64,000 nt of DNA from Dehalococcoidia bacterium (GTDB lineage: Bacteria; Chloroflexota; Dehalococcoidia; DSTF01; JACRBR01), in NCBI GenBank assembly GCA_015478665.1, contig JADMII010000008.1, forward strand, positions 1-64,000. The letters are read 5' to 3'. The notes under the pieces were generated by a model. The model was not told the origin of the DNA. It saw nothing but the letters and a program-made list of their open reading frames with translations, and searched no databases. Numbering within the stretch: the first letter of the stretch is position 1; each line of letters begins with the position of its first letter. This document shows positions 17,761 to 25,638 of the stretch, in pieces. Both the position numbers and the translations under genes were made by a program.

Positions 17761-19062
17761 GTGAGCAGCGCATCCGTCGATCCCGTCCGCATCTCGCGCG
17801 CCCTGCGCTGCCGCCTGCCCGACAGCATCGCTGACACCGTTGATGCGCTCGTCGACGCCGCCGCGGCCGCCAAGACCGCACTCTACGTCACCGGCGGCAG
17901 CGTCCGCGATGTCATCCTCGACCGGCTGCTCATCGACCTCGACCTCGTCGTCGAAGGCGACGCCGAGGCGCTGCTGCGCGCGGCGCTGCCGCGTACGCGC
18001 GTCACCGCCCATGCGCGCTTCGGCACCGCCACCGCCGTCGTCGCCGGCGTGCGCATCGACCTGGCGACCGCCCGCTCGGAGACCTACGCGCGGCCGGGCG
18101 CGCTGCCCGCGACGAGGCCCACCACCGTCGCCGCCGACCTCCTGCGGCGCGACTTCGCCTGCAACGCCGTCGCCGTCCGCCTCGGCAGCCGGCCGGCGTT
18201 GCTCGACCCCGCCGGCGGCCTCGCCGACATCGCCGCCATGCACATCCGCGTCCTCCACGAGCGCTCGTTCACCGACGACCCGACGCGCATCTTCCGCGCC
18301 TTCCGCTACGCCGCGCGGCTCGACTTCACCGTCGAGCCGCTGACGGCCTCGCTGCTCACGTCGAGCCTGCCCTGCATCGCGGAAGTGGGCGGCGAGCGGC
18401 TGCGCCGAGAGCTCGAGTTGATGCTCTCCGACGCGCCGCCCGGCGCCGCCCTCGAGGCCGCGCATACCGCCGGCGCCCTGCAGGTGCTGCACCCCGCCCT
18501 CCACTGGAGCCGGGCGAAGAGCGAGTCCTATGCCGCGGCGTCGCTGCTCTCTCCCAAGGAGCGGCCGGCGTACGGCTTCGCGCTGATGGCCTCCGGCGCC
18601 AGCGAGCAGCAGGCCCAGGCCATCGCCCGCCGCCTGCGCCTCAAGCGCGATGAGGCGGCCGCCGTGACCGCCGTCGCCTCCCTCCGCTCCGCCAGCGAGT
18701 TGCTGCGCCGCCTGGACGTCAAGCCGTCCGGCGCCGTCGTGCTGCTCGACCGCTACCCCGCCCCCGCCATCGCCGCCTATGCGCGCACCACCGGCAACAC
18801 GATTGCTCGCGACATCATGTTTCGTTACCTTGGAGAGTGGCGCACGACGCGCCCCATGCTCAGCGGCCGCGACCTCATCGAGATGGGCGTCCCCGCCGGA
18901 CCCCAGGTGCAGCGCGGCCTGCAGTTGGTTCGCGCCGCCCGCCTCGACGGCTGGGCCCGCGACCGCGACGACGAGCGCGCGCTCGTGCTGCGCTTCGCCA
19001 GGAGCATCCGGGATTCCAGCACGATGCATGCCGACGTGGAGTTTGACCCTGGTGGCGAGTGA
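17761..19062 (+). CDS. cca: CCA-adding enzyme / poly(A) polymerase family nucleotidyltransferase
   Basis: Predicted 433 residues, class II tRNA nucleotidyltransferase family, which adds or repairs the tRNA 3' CCA end. The N-terminal domain has VTGGSVRDVILDR and the catalytic pair LLIDLDLVVEGDA, then RRDFACNAVAVRL and DPTRIFRAFRYAARL, which make up the nucleotide-binding core. The rest is helical. Whether it adds CCA, only A, or CC cannot be settled here; the one tRNA in the window already encodes CCA, so repair is plausible. Start is GTG directly after a -10 box. The stop overlaps the next small gene. Confidence 0.88.
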   Translation: MSSASVDPVRISRALRCRLPDSIADTVDALVDAAAAAKTALYVTGGSVRDVILDRLLIDLDLVVEGDAEALLRAALPRTRVTAHARFGTATAVVAGVRIDLATARSETYARPGALPATRPTTVAADLLRRDFACNAVAVRLGSRPALLDPAGGLADIAAMHIRVLHERSFTDDPTRIFRAFRYAARLDFTVEPLTASLLTSSLPCIAEVGGERLRRELELMLSDAPPGAALEAAHTAGALQVLHPALHWSRAKSESYAAASLLSPKERPAYGFALMASGASEQQAQAIARRLRLKRDEAAAVTAVASLRSASELLRRLDVKPSGAVVLLDRYPAPAIAAYARTTGNTIARDIMFRYLGEWRTTRPMLSGRDLIEMGVPAGPQVQRGLQLVRAARLDGWARDRDDERALVLRFARSIRDSSTMHADVEFDPGGE

Positions 19063-19369
19063 AGGCGCGTCGGTTCCTGACACCTGCCTCGTCTGCGGCG
19101 AGGCGGCACCAGACGGCGCCTCCGCCCGGTGCAACTGGTGCGACGGACGCTTCCACCTCAACCAGCGCAACGACGTCGCGGGCAAGGACTGTGGTCAGGT
19201 GTGGATCGATGAGCAGTACATGGCCCTGCGCTTCGCCTGCAACGCCTGCCTCTCGCGCGACGGCATGCCGGCCGCGGCGCCATCGGGCGCCGACGGCCTC
19301 CGCGAGGTGCGCCCGCACCGGGCGAGCCACCGCCCTGCCTCCCGGCGTCACTACAGGCGCCGGGCCTGA
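19052..19369 (+). CDS. Small treble-clef/RING-like zinc-finger protein, unknown function
   Basis: Predicted 105 residues. Cysteine pairs CLVC, CNWC and CNAC plus an intervening His (RFHLNQRN) and DCGQ give a cross-brace zinc pattern like PHD/RING-type fingers over residues ~12-67. The C-terminal ~35 residues are basic and probably disordered. The GTG start has GGAG ten bases upstream and overlaps the end of cca; an ATG at 19028 is an alternative. The operon-like overlap suggests coupling to cca. No family name can be given with confidence. Confidence 0.55.
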   Translation: MASEGASVPDTCLVCGEAAPDGASARCNWCDGRFHLNQRNDVAGKDCGQVWIDEQYMALRFACNACLSRDGMPAAAPSGADGLREVRPHRASHRPASRRHYRRRA

Positions 19370-19417
19370 ACCGATGGCCCGGCGCGGCGGGCAACGCCGG
19401 CGCGAGGAGAGAGGTTG

Positions 19418-19792
19418 ATGGCGAGCAAGACCGTCCTCCGTCCGAAGCGGACGACCCGCAGCCGACGGCGCGCTGTCCGCCACCGCGGGACGGCCGCGGA
19501 GGCCGCAAGCGCCCGGCCGAACCTGCCGCACTGGAAGTGGCGCACGTTCCCGGTATTCGCCGCCTTCGTCGCGGGCCTGCTGCTCGACAGCATGGTCAAC
19601 CCGCCGGCTTCCGGGCTCGGGACGGCGCTTCGGGTGATCGGCCTGCTGGGCGCCGGCTACGTCCTGGCGCACATGATCGTGGTGAACGTGATCGTCGCCG
19701 GGCGCATCCGGGCCCGCGACAAGGCCCTCGCCGCCGGCGAGGACCCAGACGTCGAGTGGGTCGACGAGGTCGTCCACCCCGACGAGCGATAG
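19418..19792 (+). CDS. Small membrane protein, unknown function
   Basis: Predicted 124 residues: a strongly basic N-terminal ~40 residues, two membrane segments (~46-65 and ~70-98), and an acidic C-terminal tail containing DPDVEWVDEV. The ribosome site GAGGAGAGAGG precedes the ATG. It follows the zinc-finger gene by 48 bases and may be in the same transcript as cca. No family is recognised. Confidence 0.65.
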   Translation: MASKTVLRPKRTTRSRRRAVRHRGTAAEAASARPNLPHWKWRTFPVFAAFVAGLLLDSMVNPPASGLGTALRVIGLLGAGYVLAHMIVVNVIVAGRIRARDKALAAGEDPDVEWVDEVVHPDER

Positions 19793-19925
19793 CGGCCGGC
19801 CTGCGACCGCCCCGCGTCACAACGGCGCCCACGTTCACCCAACGGTCGGCGGCGATGAGCCTTGCGGCTACCGCCCGACCTCTCGCCACCCAACCAGCGT
19901 CCCAGCCACGTCCAGCAGCGAGATC

Positions 19926-20000
19926 TGGTACCCCCGACAGGACTCGAACCTGTGCTTCCAGCTCCGGAGGCTGGCGCTCTATCCACTGAGCTACGGGGGC
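19926..20000 (-). tRNA. tRNA-Arg (anticodon CCG)
   Basis: A 75-base cloverleaf including encoded CCA. The anticodon loop CTCCGGA gives CCG, reading the Arg codon CGG. The acceptor stem GCCCCCG pairs with CGGGGGU (first pair G-U), and the T loop GGTTCGAGTCC is standard. Discriminator base is A. CGG is expected to be a well-used codon at this GC content. Confidence 0.95.
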
Positions 20001-20008
20001 GCGCCCTG

Positions 20009-20014
20009 AGTATA
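20009..20014 (-). promoter_or_regulatory. -10 box of the tRNA-Arg gene
   Basis: Reading minus, TATACT lies nine bases before the mature tRNA 5' end, so the primary transcript would have almost no 5' extension. A clear -35 is not seen. Confidence 0.55.
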
Positions 20015-20048
20015 CGGCGCGGCCGGCCCCGCCCAAAGTCCGCCCAGC

Positions 20049-20142
20049 CCGCTGCAACCGGCTTCGCGCCACATGGCAGCCGCGATCTGCGCGCGGCGTG
20101 GGGGCGCCGGCCGCTGCAACCGGCTTCGCGCCACACGGCAGC
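20049..20142. repeat. Two 32-bp direct repeats between tRNA-Arg and the cyclophilin gene
   Basis: Copies at 20049-20080 and 20111-20142 differ at one base and are 62 bp apart. Both begin with CCGCTGC and end with GGCAGC, so each can form a short stem. They lie just behind the tRNA promoter. They may be a dispersed repeat of the genome or a local duplication. Confidence 0.7.
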
Positions 20143-20180
20143 GGCGGTCGCGCCGCTTTCGGGCGTCCGGAGCGTGATGC

Positions 20181-20186
20181 TATGAT
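20181..20186 (+). promoter_or_regulatory. -10 box of the cyclophilin gene
   Basis: TATGAT with a weak -35 (TTCGGG, 17-bp spacer). Expected start near 20193 gives a ~33-nt leader with GGAGAGAGA before the ATG. Confidence 0.5.
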
Positions 20187-20225
20187 GACTGCATCGCCCC
20201 GACCGTTGCGGAGAGAGAATCGCAC

Positions 20226-21044
20226 ATGCCACGAAAGAGACTCGTCGTACAGCGCAAGCGCCGGCAGAAGTCATACGGCGCCGGCGACTCGGCTGCGCCG
20301 CTCGACCTCAAGCCCAAGGGCGCCTTCCGCTTCTTTCACAACTACAAGCTCTTCGCCATCATCGGCGCCATCATCATGGTCGGCAGCTTCGGCTTCGGCG
20401 CCTTCCTCAACAACAACGGCTCGCGGGACAACAGCATCCGCGGCACGGGCGTCGTCCGGACGACGCCCGAAGCCGGCGCGACGAGCACGACCGGCGCCTC
20501 GTCGAACGTCAAGCAGTACACCGCCGCGCCGCCGATGACGATCGATCCCAGCAAGACGTACACCGCCATCATCAAGACCGACAAGGGCGATCTCACGGTG
20601 CAACTGCTCGCCAGGGACGCGCCCGAGGCGGTGAACAACTTCGTCTTCCTTGCGAAGGACCGCTACTACGACGGCAACACGTTCTTCCGCGTCATCGCCG
20701 ACGCGCAGGGAAAGGTGCAGTTCGTCCAGGCAGGCGACCCGACCGGCAACGGCACCGGCGGCCCCGGCTACACGCTCCCCTTCTCCGCGCCGTCGAACCT
20801 GTTCGACTCCACCGCGGGCGTGCTCGCCATGGCGCGGCCCGATAGCGCCAACCAGCCCAATAACGGCAGCCAGTTCTTCATCACCACGGCGAAGCTGCCG
20901 ACGTTCGACGGCAAGTGGACCGCCTTCGGGAAGGTCACCCAGGGCCTCGACATCCTGACGAAGCTCCAGCCGCGCAACCCGGTCACACAGCAGAACCCGC
21001 CGCCCGGCGCCCGCATCACGGGCATCCAGATCCTCACGTCGTAA
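20226..21044 (+). CDS. Membrane-anchored cyclophilin-type peptidyl-prolyl isomerase
   Basis: Predicted 272 residues. A basic N-terminus (~1-38) is followed by one membrane segment (~43-60), a low-complexity linker, and a cyclophilin domain (~105-270). Active-site motifs are present: TFFRVI, GNGTGGPGY, and GSQFFIT with the conserved Phe. It would catalyse proline isomerisation of exported proteins on the outer face of the membrane. It is monocistronic and ends before a strong bidirectional terminator. Confidence 0.9.
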   Translation: MPRKRLVVQRKRRQKSYGAGDSAAPLDLKPKGAFRFFHNYKLFAIIGAIIMVGSFGFGAFLNNNGSRDNSIRGTGVVRTTPEAGATSTTGASSNVKQYTAAPPMTIDPSKTYTAIIKTDKGDLTVQLLARDAPEAVNNFVFLAKDRYYDGNTFFRVIADAQGKVQFVQAGDPTGNGTGGPGYTLPFSAPSNLFDSTAGVLAMARPDSANQPNNGSQFFITTAKLPTFDGKWTAFGKVTQGLDILTKLQPRNPVTQQNPPPGARITGIQILTS

Positions 21045-21165
21045 CACACCGCCGCGGGCTTGGAAGTAGAGGGTCTGCCGACGTGCGCATCGACCCTGAC
21101 GTCTCAGGCCCGCCACCCGCACCCTCCACTGCCCGGAGCGGCGGCGCACCTCCATCGCCTGGACA

Positions 21166-21199
21166 GCAGAAGGCCGCCGATTGCTCGGCGGCCTTCTGC
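21166..21199. terminator. Bidirectional terminator between cyclophilin and zinc-ribbon genes
   Basis: A perfect 15-bp stem (21166-21180 with 21185-21199) with loop TTGC. It serves the plus-strand cyclophilin gene and the convergent minus-strand riboswitch-controlled gene. Confidence 0.85.
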
Positions 21200-21232
21200 C
21201 GTTGGAGGAGGAGGCTGTTCCTGGAAAGCGTC

Positions 21233-21547
21233 TTAGTTGCGGCCGGCCCTCCGCTTCGCGACGTACTCGTCGCAACTGCCCGCCGCGTGGCTGATCCGCG
21301 CCACCTCGAAGTCCGTCGCACACCTGTTGCAGAGGCGGATGCCGTCGTACTCCACGGAGCCGATGCGCCCCCGCGACTCGCCGCAGCCCTGGCAGGCAAT
21401 CTGCAGCGCCGCATCCATGCCGCGCTCCTGATCCTCTTCGGCCAGGAGCTTCATCGCCTCGGTGATCGCTTCGAATTGTCCCTTCGTGACCCCCTTGTAG
21501 ACGTGCCTCCGGCTGTAGTCGATCGCCAAGTCGACCTCCGCGAACAT
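21233..21547 (-). CDS. Zinc-ribbon protein controlled by a c-di-AMP riboswitch
   Basis: Predicted 104 residues. The N-terminal half (~1-48) is mostly helical and charged; the second half has ACQGCGES and LCNRCATDF, two CxxC pairs 17 residues apart that form a zinc-ribbon. It looks cytoplasmic. The frame is open up to a GTG at 21601, but that lies inside the riboswitch expression platform, before an intrinsic terminator, so the ATG at 21547 is chosen. I know no function for it. Control by c-di-AMP suggests a role in envelope, osmotic or potassium homeostasis, as for other ydaO-regulated genes; this is inference. Confidence 0.7.
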   Translation of the reverse strand: MFAEVDLAIDYSRRHVYKGVTKGQFEAITEAMKLLAEEDQERGMDAALQIACQGCGESRGRIGSVEYDGIRLCNRCATDFEVARISHAAGSCDEYVAKRRAGRN

Positions 21548-21561
21548 CGGTACCAGCGAGA

Positions 21562-21594
21562 TCAAAATCGGCCGAAGGCGCACACCTTCGACCG
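21562..21594 (-). terminator. Intrinsic terminator of the riboswitch expression platform
   Basis: In the minus-strand RNA, GGUCGAAGG (21593-21585) pairs with CCUUCGGCC (21578-21570) around a 6-base loop and is followed by GAUUUUGAUC. It lies 15 bases before the ATG and directly after the aptamer, as expected for a transcription-terminating switch. Confidence 0.75.
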
Positions 21595-21611
21595 GTCTCA
21601 CCCTCCTCGTT

Positions 21612-21730
21612 ATGCCTGCGGGGTTAGCTGTCGGGTTCGGCTCGAAGGAGTTCGCCTACGCACAGGTCGTGCGATTCACCCCGGGTCCGTTCGGTTCCCC
21701 CGCCTCGCCCTGACGGACGAGCTCGGCTCT
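21612..21730 (-). promoter_or_regulatory. ydaO/yuaA-type c-di-AMP riboswitch aptamer
   Basis: Reading minus, the conserved blocks of the ydaO aptamer appear in order: GGGGGAACC, GGGGTGAATC, GTAGGC, CCGAACCCGACAGCTAACC and CGCAGGC. These match the family consensus, including the near-invariant CCCGACAGCTAAC block. Variable hairpins sit between them, e.g. CTCGTCC with GGGCGAG and GCAC..GTGC. Family knowledge: binding of c-di-AMP usually turns expression off by favouring a terminator, and such a terminator follows at 21562-21594. The enzyme making c-di-AMP (CdaA) is encoded at 52953-53819. Confidence 0.88.
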
Positions 21731-21746
21731 ATTCAGTTGTGTCTTC

Positions 21747-21775
21747 AGGCTACGCCGTCGCGCCCAGGAAGTCAA
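21747..21775 (-). promoter_or_regulatory. Promoter of the riboswitch-controlled transcript
   Basis: Reading minus, TTGACT at 21775-21770, a 17-bp spacer, TAGCCT at 21752-21747. The expected start near 21740 leaves the whole aptamer in the transcript and gives the zinc-ribbon gene its own unit, separate from the GH36 gene ending at 21827. Confidence 0.7.
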
Positions 21776-21826
21776 TCGACAAACCGCGTATTGACGGCAC
21801 GATCCCGACAAATTCCGGCCCGCGCG

Positions 21827-24193
21827 TCAGCGCTCGCGAGCGCTGGCGTCAGCCTCGAAGCGTACTTCCATCAGCGTCTCCTGATCGACCGTTATGTCGA
21901 CGCAACAGACCTCAGCGTCCCCCGTCAGCGCCAGCTCCCTGCCGTCCGCCCGCACGTCCCGCGGCCGCCGCCCCGCGCACGCCACGTACACACGACGGCG
22001 CGCCCGCCCCGCCGGGAGCAACCGCAACCGCAGCACTCCGGCCGTCTCATCGTACGCCGAAGACGCGACATCGAGCGTCCCCATGCCGATATGCGCCGTC
22101 GTCGCCACCAGCGACGGCACGTCGCCCGGCGGCGACAGCGCCACCACGCGGCAGCCGTGCGGAGCGACGAGCGCGAACGACAGCCGTCCTTCCACGACGC
22201 CGAGCGAGCGCTCCTCCCAGAGTTCGACCGTCTGCCAGCGACCCTCGGGCAACGCCACATCGAGGTCAGCCGCCTCGTCGCTCATGTTGAAGAGCCCTAC
22301 GATCCGCTGCGGCGCCGCGGCTCCTTCCGGCGTCAGCTCGAGGTGCCCCGGCAGGTCCGTCGACATCAAGTCGCAAACCGTCGCCGCGCGCGGCAGCACC
22401 GGCAGCAGCATCGAGATCATCTCGAGCCGCTCCTCCGGGACGCGCTCGAGGTCGTCGCTCGAGAGCATCATGCCGCCCGTCAGGCCGATCACACTCGCCA
22501 GCGTGCGCGTCTCGTCGAGCGACAGCTTCGTCCGGTCGCTGCGGACGAGCAGGCAGTCCGGGTCGTTCGCCCAGAGCCGGCCGTGCATCCACGACCGGTT
22601 CAGCGTGTTGCGGATCGATGTCTCGGCGCTCAGCGCGTCGTCCGGCCGCCGCTCCCGAGGCCGCGGCGCGCTGCGCTCCTCGTGCGTCAGCAGGCGCCAG
22701 AACGGCGCCACGTCGAGGCCGATGCGGTTGCCGTCGAACACCCCCACCGACGGCGCCATCAGCGAGCCGCAGCCGAGGATGAAGCGCCCGTCGCCGGCGC
22801 CCCGCCGCACGGCGTCGAGGGCCGCGCGGTAGGCGCCGACGCGCGTCGCCCGCACATCGTGGCGCCGGCCGGCGACCGCCGCGGCGAACAGGAAATCAAT
22901 CTTGACATAGTCGTACCCCCAGCCCTCGCAGATCTGCCGGAAGAGCTGCGTCAGCCACGCCCGCGCCTCCGGGTGCGAGCCGTCCAGCGCGAAGTTGCGC
23001 CGCTGCCAGTTCTTCATCGCCAGCGCCGGCTCGCCAAGCTCGTCGCGCACCAGCCAATCGGCATGCTCCGCGAACAGCCGCGAGGTCTCGGCGACCAGGA
23101 ACGGCGCCAGCCAGATGCCCGGCGTGTAGCCCGCGCTCCGGATCTCCGACGCCAGCCACTGCATGCCGTGCGGGAACTTCTCGTTCACCTGCAGCCAGTC
23201 GCCGACGTCGGCCTGGTAGCCGTCATCGATCTGCACCGTTTCCACCGGCAGCTCGCGCCGGTGCCGCTCGAGGAAGCGCAGGTTGCGGACGACGTCCTCC
23301 TCCGTGACGTCCTGGTAGAAGTAGTACCAGGAGCACCAGCCGGCCGGCGCCCGCTGCGGCACGCGCGCCCCCATCAGCCGCCCCAGCACGTCGCCGTAGC
23401 GCCCAAGCTGCTCGTGCGGCGTCCCGACGAGGTCGATGGCGACCCGCTCGGACCAGAGCGTCTCGCCGGGCGCCAGAGCGATGCCGTCGGCGAGGCACCG
23501 CGCCGCCATCGACCGCGCCGGCGCATCGACGGCGATCTGCGTCAGCAGCGTACGCGCCGTCGCCGCGCCGGCGAGCATCGAGCGCCCGGACGCCGGGTCA
23601 TACAGGACGCCCACATCGTCTGACGCGAAGCGCCCGGCGCCCTCCGCCGGCGGCTCCGGCGCCAGCACCGGTGGCGCGCTGCGCAGGTCGACGGCGCCGC
23701 CGCCGAGCGACATCGTCGGCGACCACGACTGCCAGCCGTGCCGGTAGATGCGCCAATCCGGCGGTGTCGCGCCGAGCTGGAGCCGCCCGCGCCCGTCCGC
23801 CGTCTCGAACACGTGCAGTGCGTCGAGCCGCAGCCCCGCAGCGGCATCGCGGGTAACGCCGAGCCGCATCAGGCAGGACGGATGCTCGTCGTACAGCACC
23901 AGCTCGCGGCGCAGCGTCACGCCGCGCCGCGGCAGGCGGGCGATCAGCGTCAGCAGACGCCCCCGGCCGAGCGCGTCCTCGTACGGCCGCGCGTCGTAGT
24001 CGCAGCGCCCGAAGGCGATCGGCGCCTCGCCGCGCGGCTGCACCGACGCCAGCGCGCGCTCCGTCGGCCGGAACGCGCCGTCGAGCGCCAGCGGCGACAG
24101 CGACCCGTCGTCGAGCCGCGTCTCGACGCGCAGCCAGCGGTTCTGCAGCCATGGCCCGTTCCGCCCGAGCCCCGACGACACCGGCTCCGCCAT
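21827..24193 (-). CDS. GH36-family alpha-galactosidase-like glycosidase
   Basis: Predicted 788 residues. An N-terminal beta-rich domain is followed by the catalytic barrel: WCSWYYFYQDV, VQIDDGYQ, PGIWLAPF, then YVKIDFL, whose Asp is the expected nucleophile, and a downstream Asp in NRIGLDVAPFW that fits the acid/base. No signal peptide is seen, so it would act in the cytoplasm on alpha-galactosides. The ATG overlaps the DUF421 stop (TGATG) without its own ribosome site, so translation is probably coupled. Exact sugar specificity cannot be told from sequence. Confidence 0.85.
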   Translation of the reverse strand: MAEPVSSGLGRNGPWLQNRWLRVETRLDDGSLSPLALDGAFRPTERALASVQPRGEAPIAFGRCDYDARPYEDALGRGRLLTLIARLPRRGVTLRRELVLYDEHPSCLMRLGVTRDAAAGLRLDALHVFETADGRGRLQLGATPPDWRIYRHGWQSWSPTMSLGGGAVDLRSAPPVLAPEPPAEGAGRFASDDVGVLYDPASGRSMLAGAATARTLLTQIAVDAPARSMAARCLADGIALAPGETLWSERVAIDLVGTPHEQLGRYGDVLGRLMGARVPQRAPAGWCSWYYFYQDVTEEDVVRNLRFLERHRRELPVETVQIDDGYQADVGDWLQVNEKFPHGMQWLASEIRSAGYTPGIWLAPFLVAETSRLFAEHADWLVRDELGEPALAMKNWQRRNFALDGSHPEARAWLTQLFRQICEGWGYDYVKIDFLFAAAVAGRRHDVRATRVGAYRAALDAVRRGAGDGRFILGCGSLMAPSVGVFDGNRIGLDVAPFWRLLTHEERSAPRPRERRPDDALSAETSIRNTLNRSWMHGRLWANDPDCLLVRSDRTKLSLDETRTLASVIGLTGGMMLSSDDLERVPEERLEMISMLLPVLPRAATVCDLMSTDLPGHLELTPEGAAAPQRIVGLFNMSDEAADLDVALPEGRWQTVELWEERSLGVVEGRLSFALVAPHGCRVVALSPPGDVPSLVATTAHIGMGTLDVASSAYDETAGVLRLRLLPAGRARRRVYVACAGRRPRDVRADGRELALTGDAEVCCVDITVDQETLMEVRFEADASARER

Positions 24194-24723
24194 CAGTTGC
24201 CGCCCGGCCGCACGGCGCGCACCCGGTGCCGCGTCCGCACCGTCCCCTGGCCCGTCGGCACGATGCTGATCGTGCCGTCGATCTCGAGCACCGCCATCTG
24301 CACCTGCTGCAGGTTCTCGAACCCATGCTCGCGGATCGCCTGCACCACCAACTCCTCCGACAGCCCCGCCGCAACGACGTGCCGCTCGATCAGGCGGCCG
24401 TCATTCACCAGCAGGATCGGCTGCCCCTGAATGATCCGGCGAAAGCGCGGGATGCGGTCCACCGCGCGCGACAGCACCTGATCCGTCGTCAGCAGCGCCG
24501 CCGCCGCCACGAGCCCCCCGAAGATCGTCGAGTCCGTGCCCACCATCGCGTTCTGCACGGCGTTCGCGATGAGGAGGATCAGCACGAGGTCGAACGGCGT
24601 CATCTGCCCGAGCTGCCGGCGGCCCATCACCCGGATCAGGAGGACGATCACGACGTAGACGATGACGCTGCGGGCGACGATCTCCGCGAACGGCGCGTGC
24701 AGCCCGAAGACCGCGGCGATCAC
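24193..24723 (-). CDS. DUF421/YetF-like membrane protein
   Basis: Predicted 176 residues with three membrane segments in the first ~80 residues, including RVMGRRQLGQMTPFDLVL, the family signature, and a soluble C-terminal domain with GQPILLVNDGRLIERHV. Members of this family are linked to stress and spore envelope in Bacillus, but the biochemical role is unknown. The GTG start follows the GNAT stop by 6 bases. Confidence 0.88.
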   Translation of the reverse strand: MIAAVFGLHAPFAEIVARSVIVYVVIVLLIRVMGRRQLGQMTPFDLVLILLIANAVQNAMVGTDSTIFGGLVAAAALLTTDQVLSRAVDRIPRFRRIIQGQPILLVNDGRLIERHVVAAGLSEELVVQAIREHGFENLQQVQMAVLEIDGTISIVPTGQGTVRTRHRVRAVRPGGN

Positions 24724-24729
24724 GATGGC

Positions 24730-25638
24730 CTACCGCCAGTCGCCGAACTTGATCATCGTCGTCTGCGCTTGCTTCGCCAGCCGCTCGATGACCCGGTCGT
24801 CGACCGGACGCTCGTAGTCACGACCGGCCTGCGTCTGCCGGAACCCGAGCTCCCGGTACATGCGGATCGCCCCGCCGTTCGTCTGTTCTGTCGTCAGGCC
24901 GACCTCCTCCGCACCCGCCGCGAACAGCCGCTTCAGCGCGCGCGCCACCAGCCCGCTGCCGATGCCCTCGCGCCGCCGCGACTCCGAAACGGCTAGGTCG
25001 TGGATGTAACCGTACTCCCGGTCCGGCAAGCCGTACGAGCAGTAGCCCGCTACCTCGCCCTTGCTCGTCGCGACGAGCACCCGCCGATCGCCGTCGAGCA
25101 GCTCGGCCCGCAGCGCCTCCTCCGGCTTCGGCATGTCGGGGAACGCCGCCCGGTCGATGCGCGCGATCGCCCGCACGTCCGCCGGCGTCGCCTCGCGGAA
25201 GCGGACGCCCGCCTGCGCGGCGACCTTCGGCGCGCCCTCGCGAGCGATATCGAACTGCAGCCACTCACGCTTCGGCCGGAACAGCAGGCGCTTCAGCACC
25301 GGCTCGACGCGCGGCCGCGACGGGCTGTGCGAGAGTCGGAAGCGCACCGTGTCGGCGCCGCGCGCCCGCCGCAGCTTCGGCAGCAGCGCCTCCAGCATCG
25401 ACGGAAACAACTCCGTGAAGGCGCGGTCGCTCTCGTACGAATACGCCAGCTTCGCCGCTCCGCCCCGCTGCGCCAGCAGGATGTTCGTCCCGCGCCGCAC
25501 GATCAGCTCCGGGTGCTCCTGCCGGGCGCGGTCGAGATCACGGCGGAAGTACAGCGCGTGCAACGCCTGCGCCGCCATCTCGTCGTAGAGCGAGCGGACA
25601 GCCGGCTGATCGAGGCGACGCAATGAACGCAGCGGCAT
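24730..25638 (-). CDS. GNAT-family N-acetyltransferase with an N-terminal extension
   Basis: Predicted 302 residues. The C-terminal GNAT domain (~145-285) has the acetyl-CoA loop SRRREGIGSGLVARAL and a downstream MYRELGFR. The N-terminal ~140 residues form a second, more diverged domain that may be a degenerate GNAT copy. The frame continues upstream to 26211, antisense within dapF, but the ATG at 25638 overlaps the dapF stop (TGATG), so it is chosen. Substrate is unknown; the neighbours hint at amino-acid or cell-wall chemistry, weakly. Confidence 0.8.
   Translation of the reverse strand: MPLRSLRRLDQPAVRSLYDEMAAQALHALYFRRDLDRARQEHPELIVRRGTNILLAQRGGAAKLAYSYESDRAFTELFPSMLEALLPKLRRARGADTVRFRLSHSPSRPRVEPVLKRLLFRPKREWLQFDIAREGAPKVAAQAGVRFREATPADVRAIARIDRAAFPDMPKPEEALRAELLDGDRRVLVATSKGEVAGYCSYGLPDREYGYIHDLAVSESRRREGIGSGLVARALKRLFAAGAEEVGLTTEQTNGGAIRMYRELGFRQTQAGRDYERPVDDRVIERLAKQAQTTMIKFGDWR

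Noticed and set aside
21548-21601. GTG start at 21601 for the zinc-ribbon gene
   Set aside because: It lies between the aptamer and the intrinsic terminator, so translation would begin inside the expression platform.
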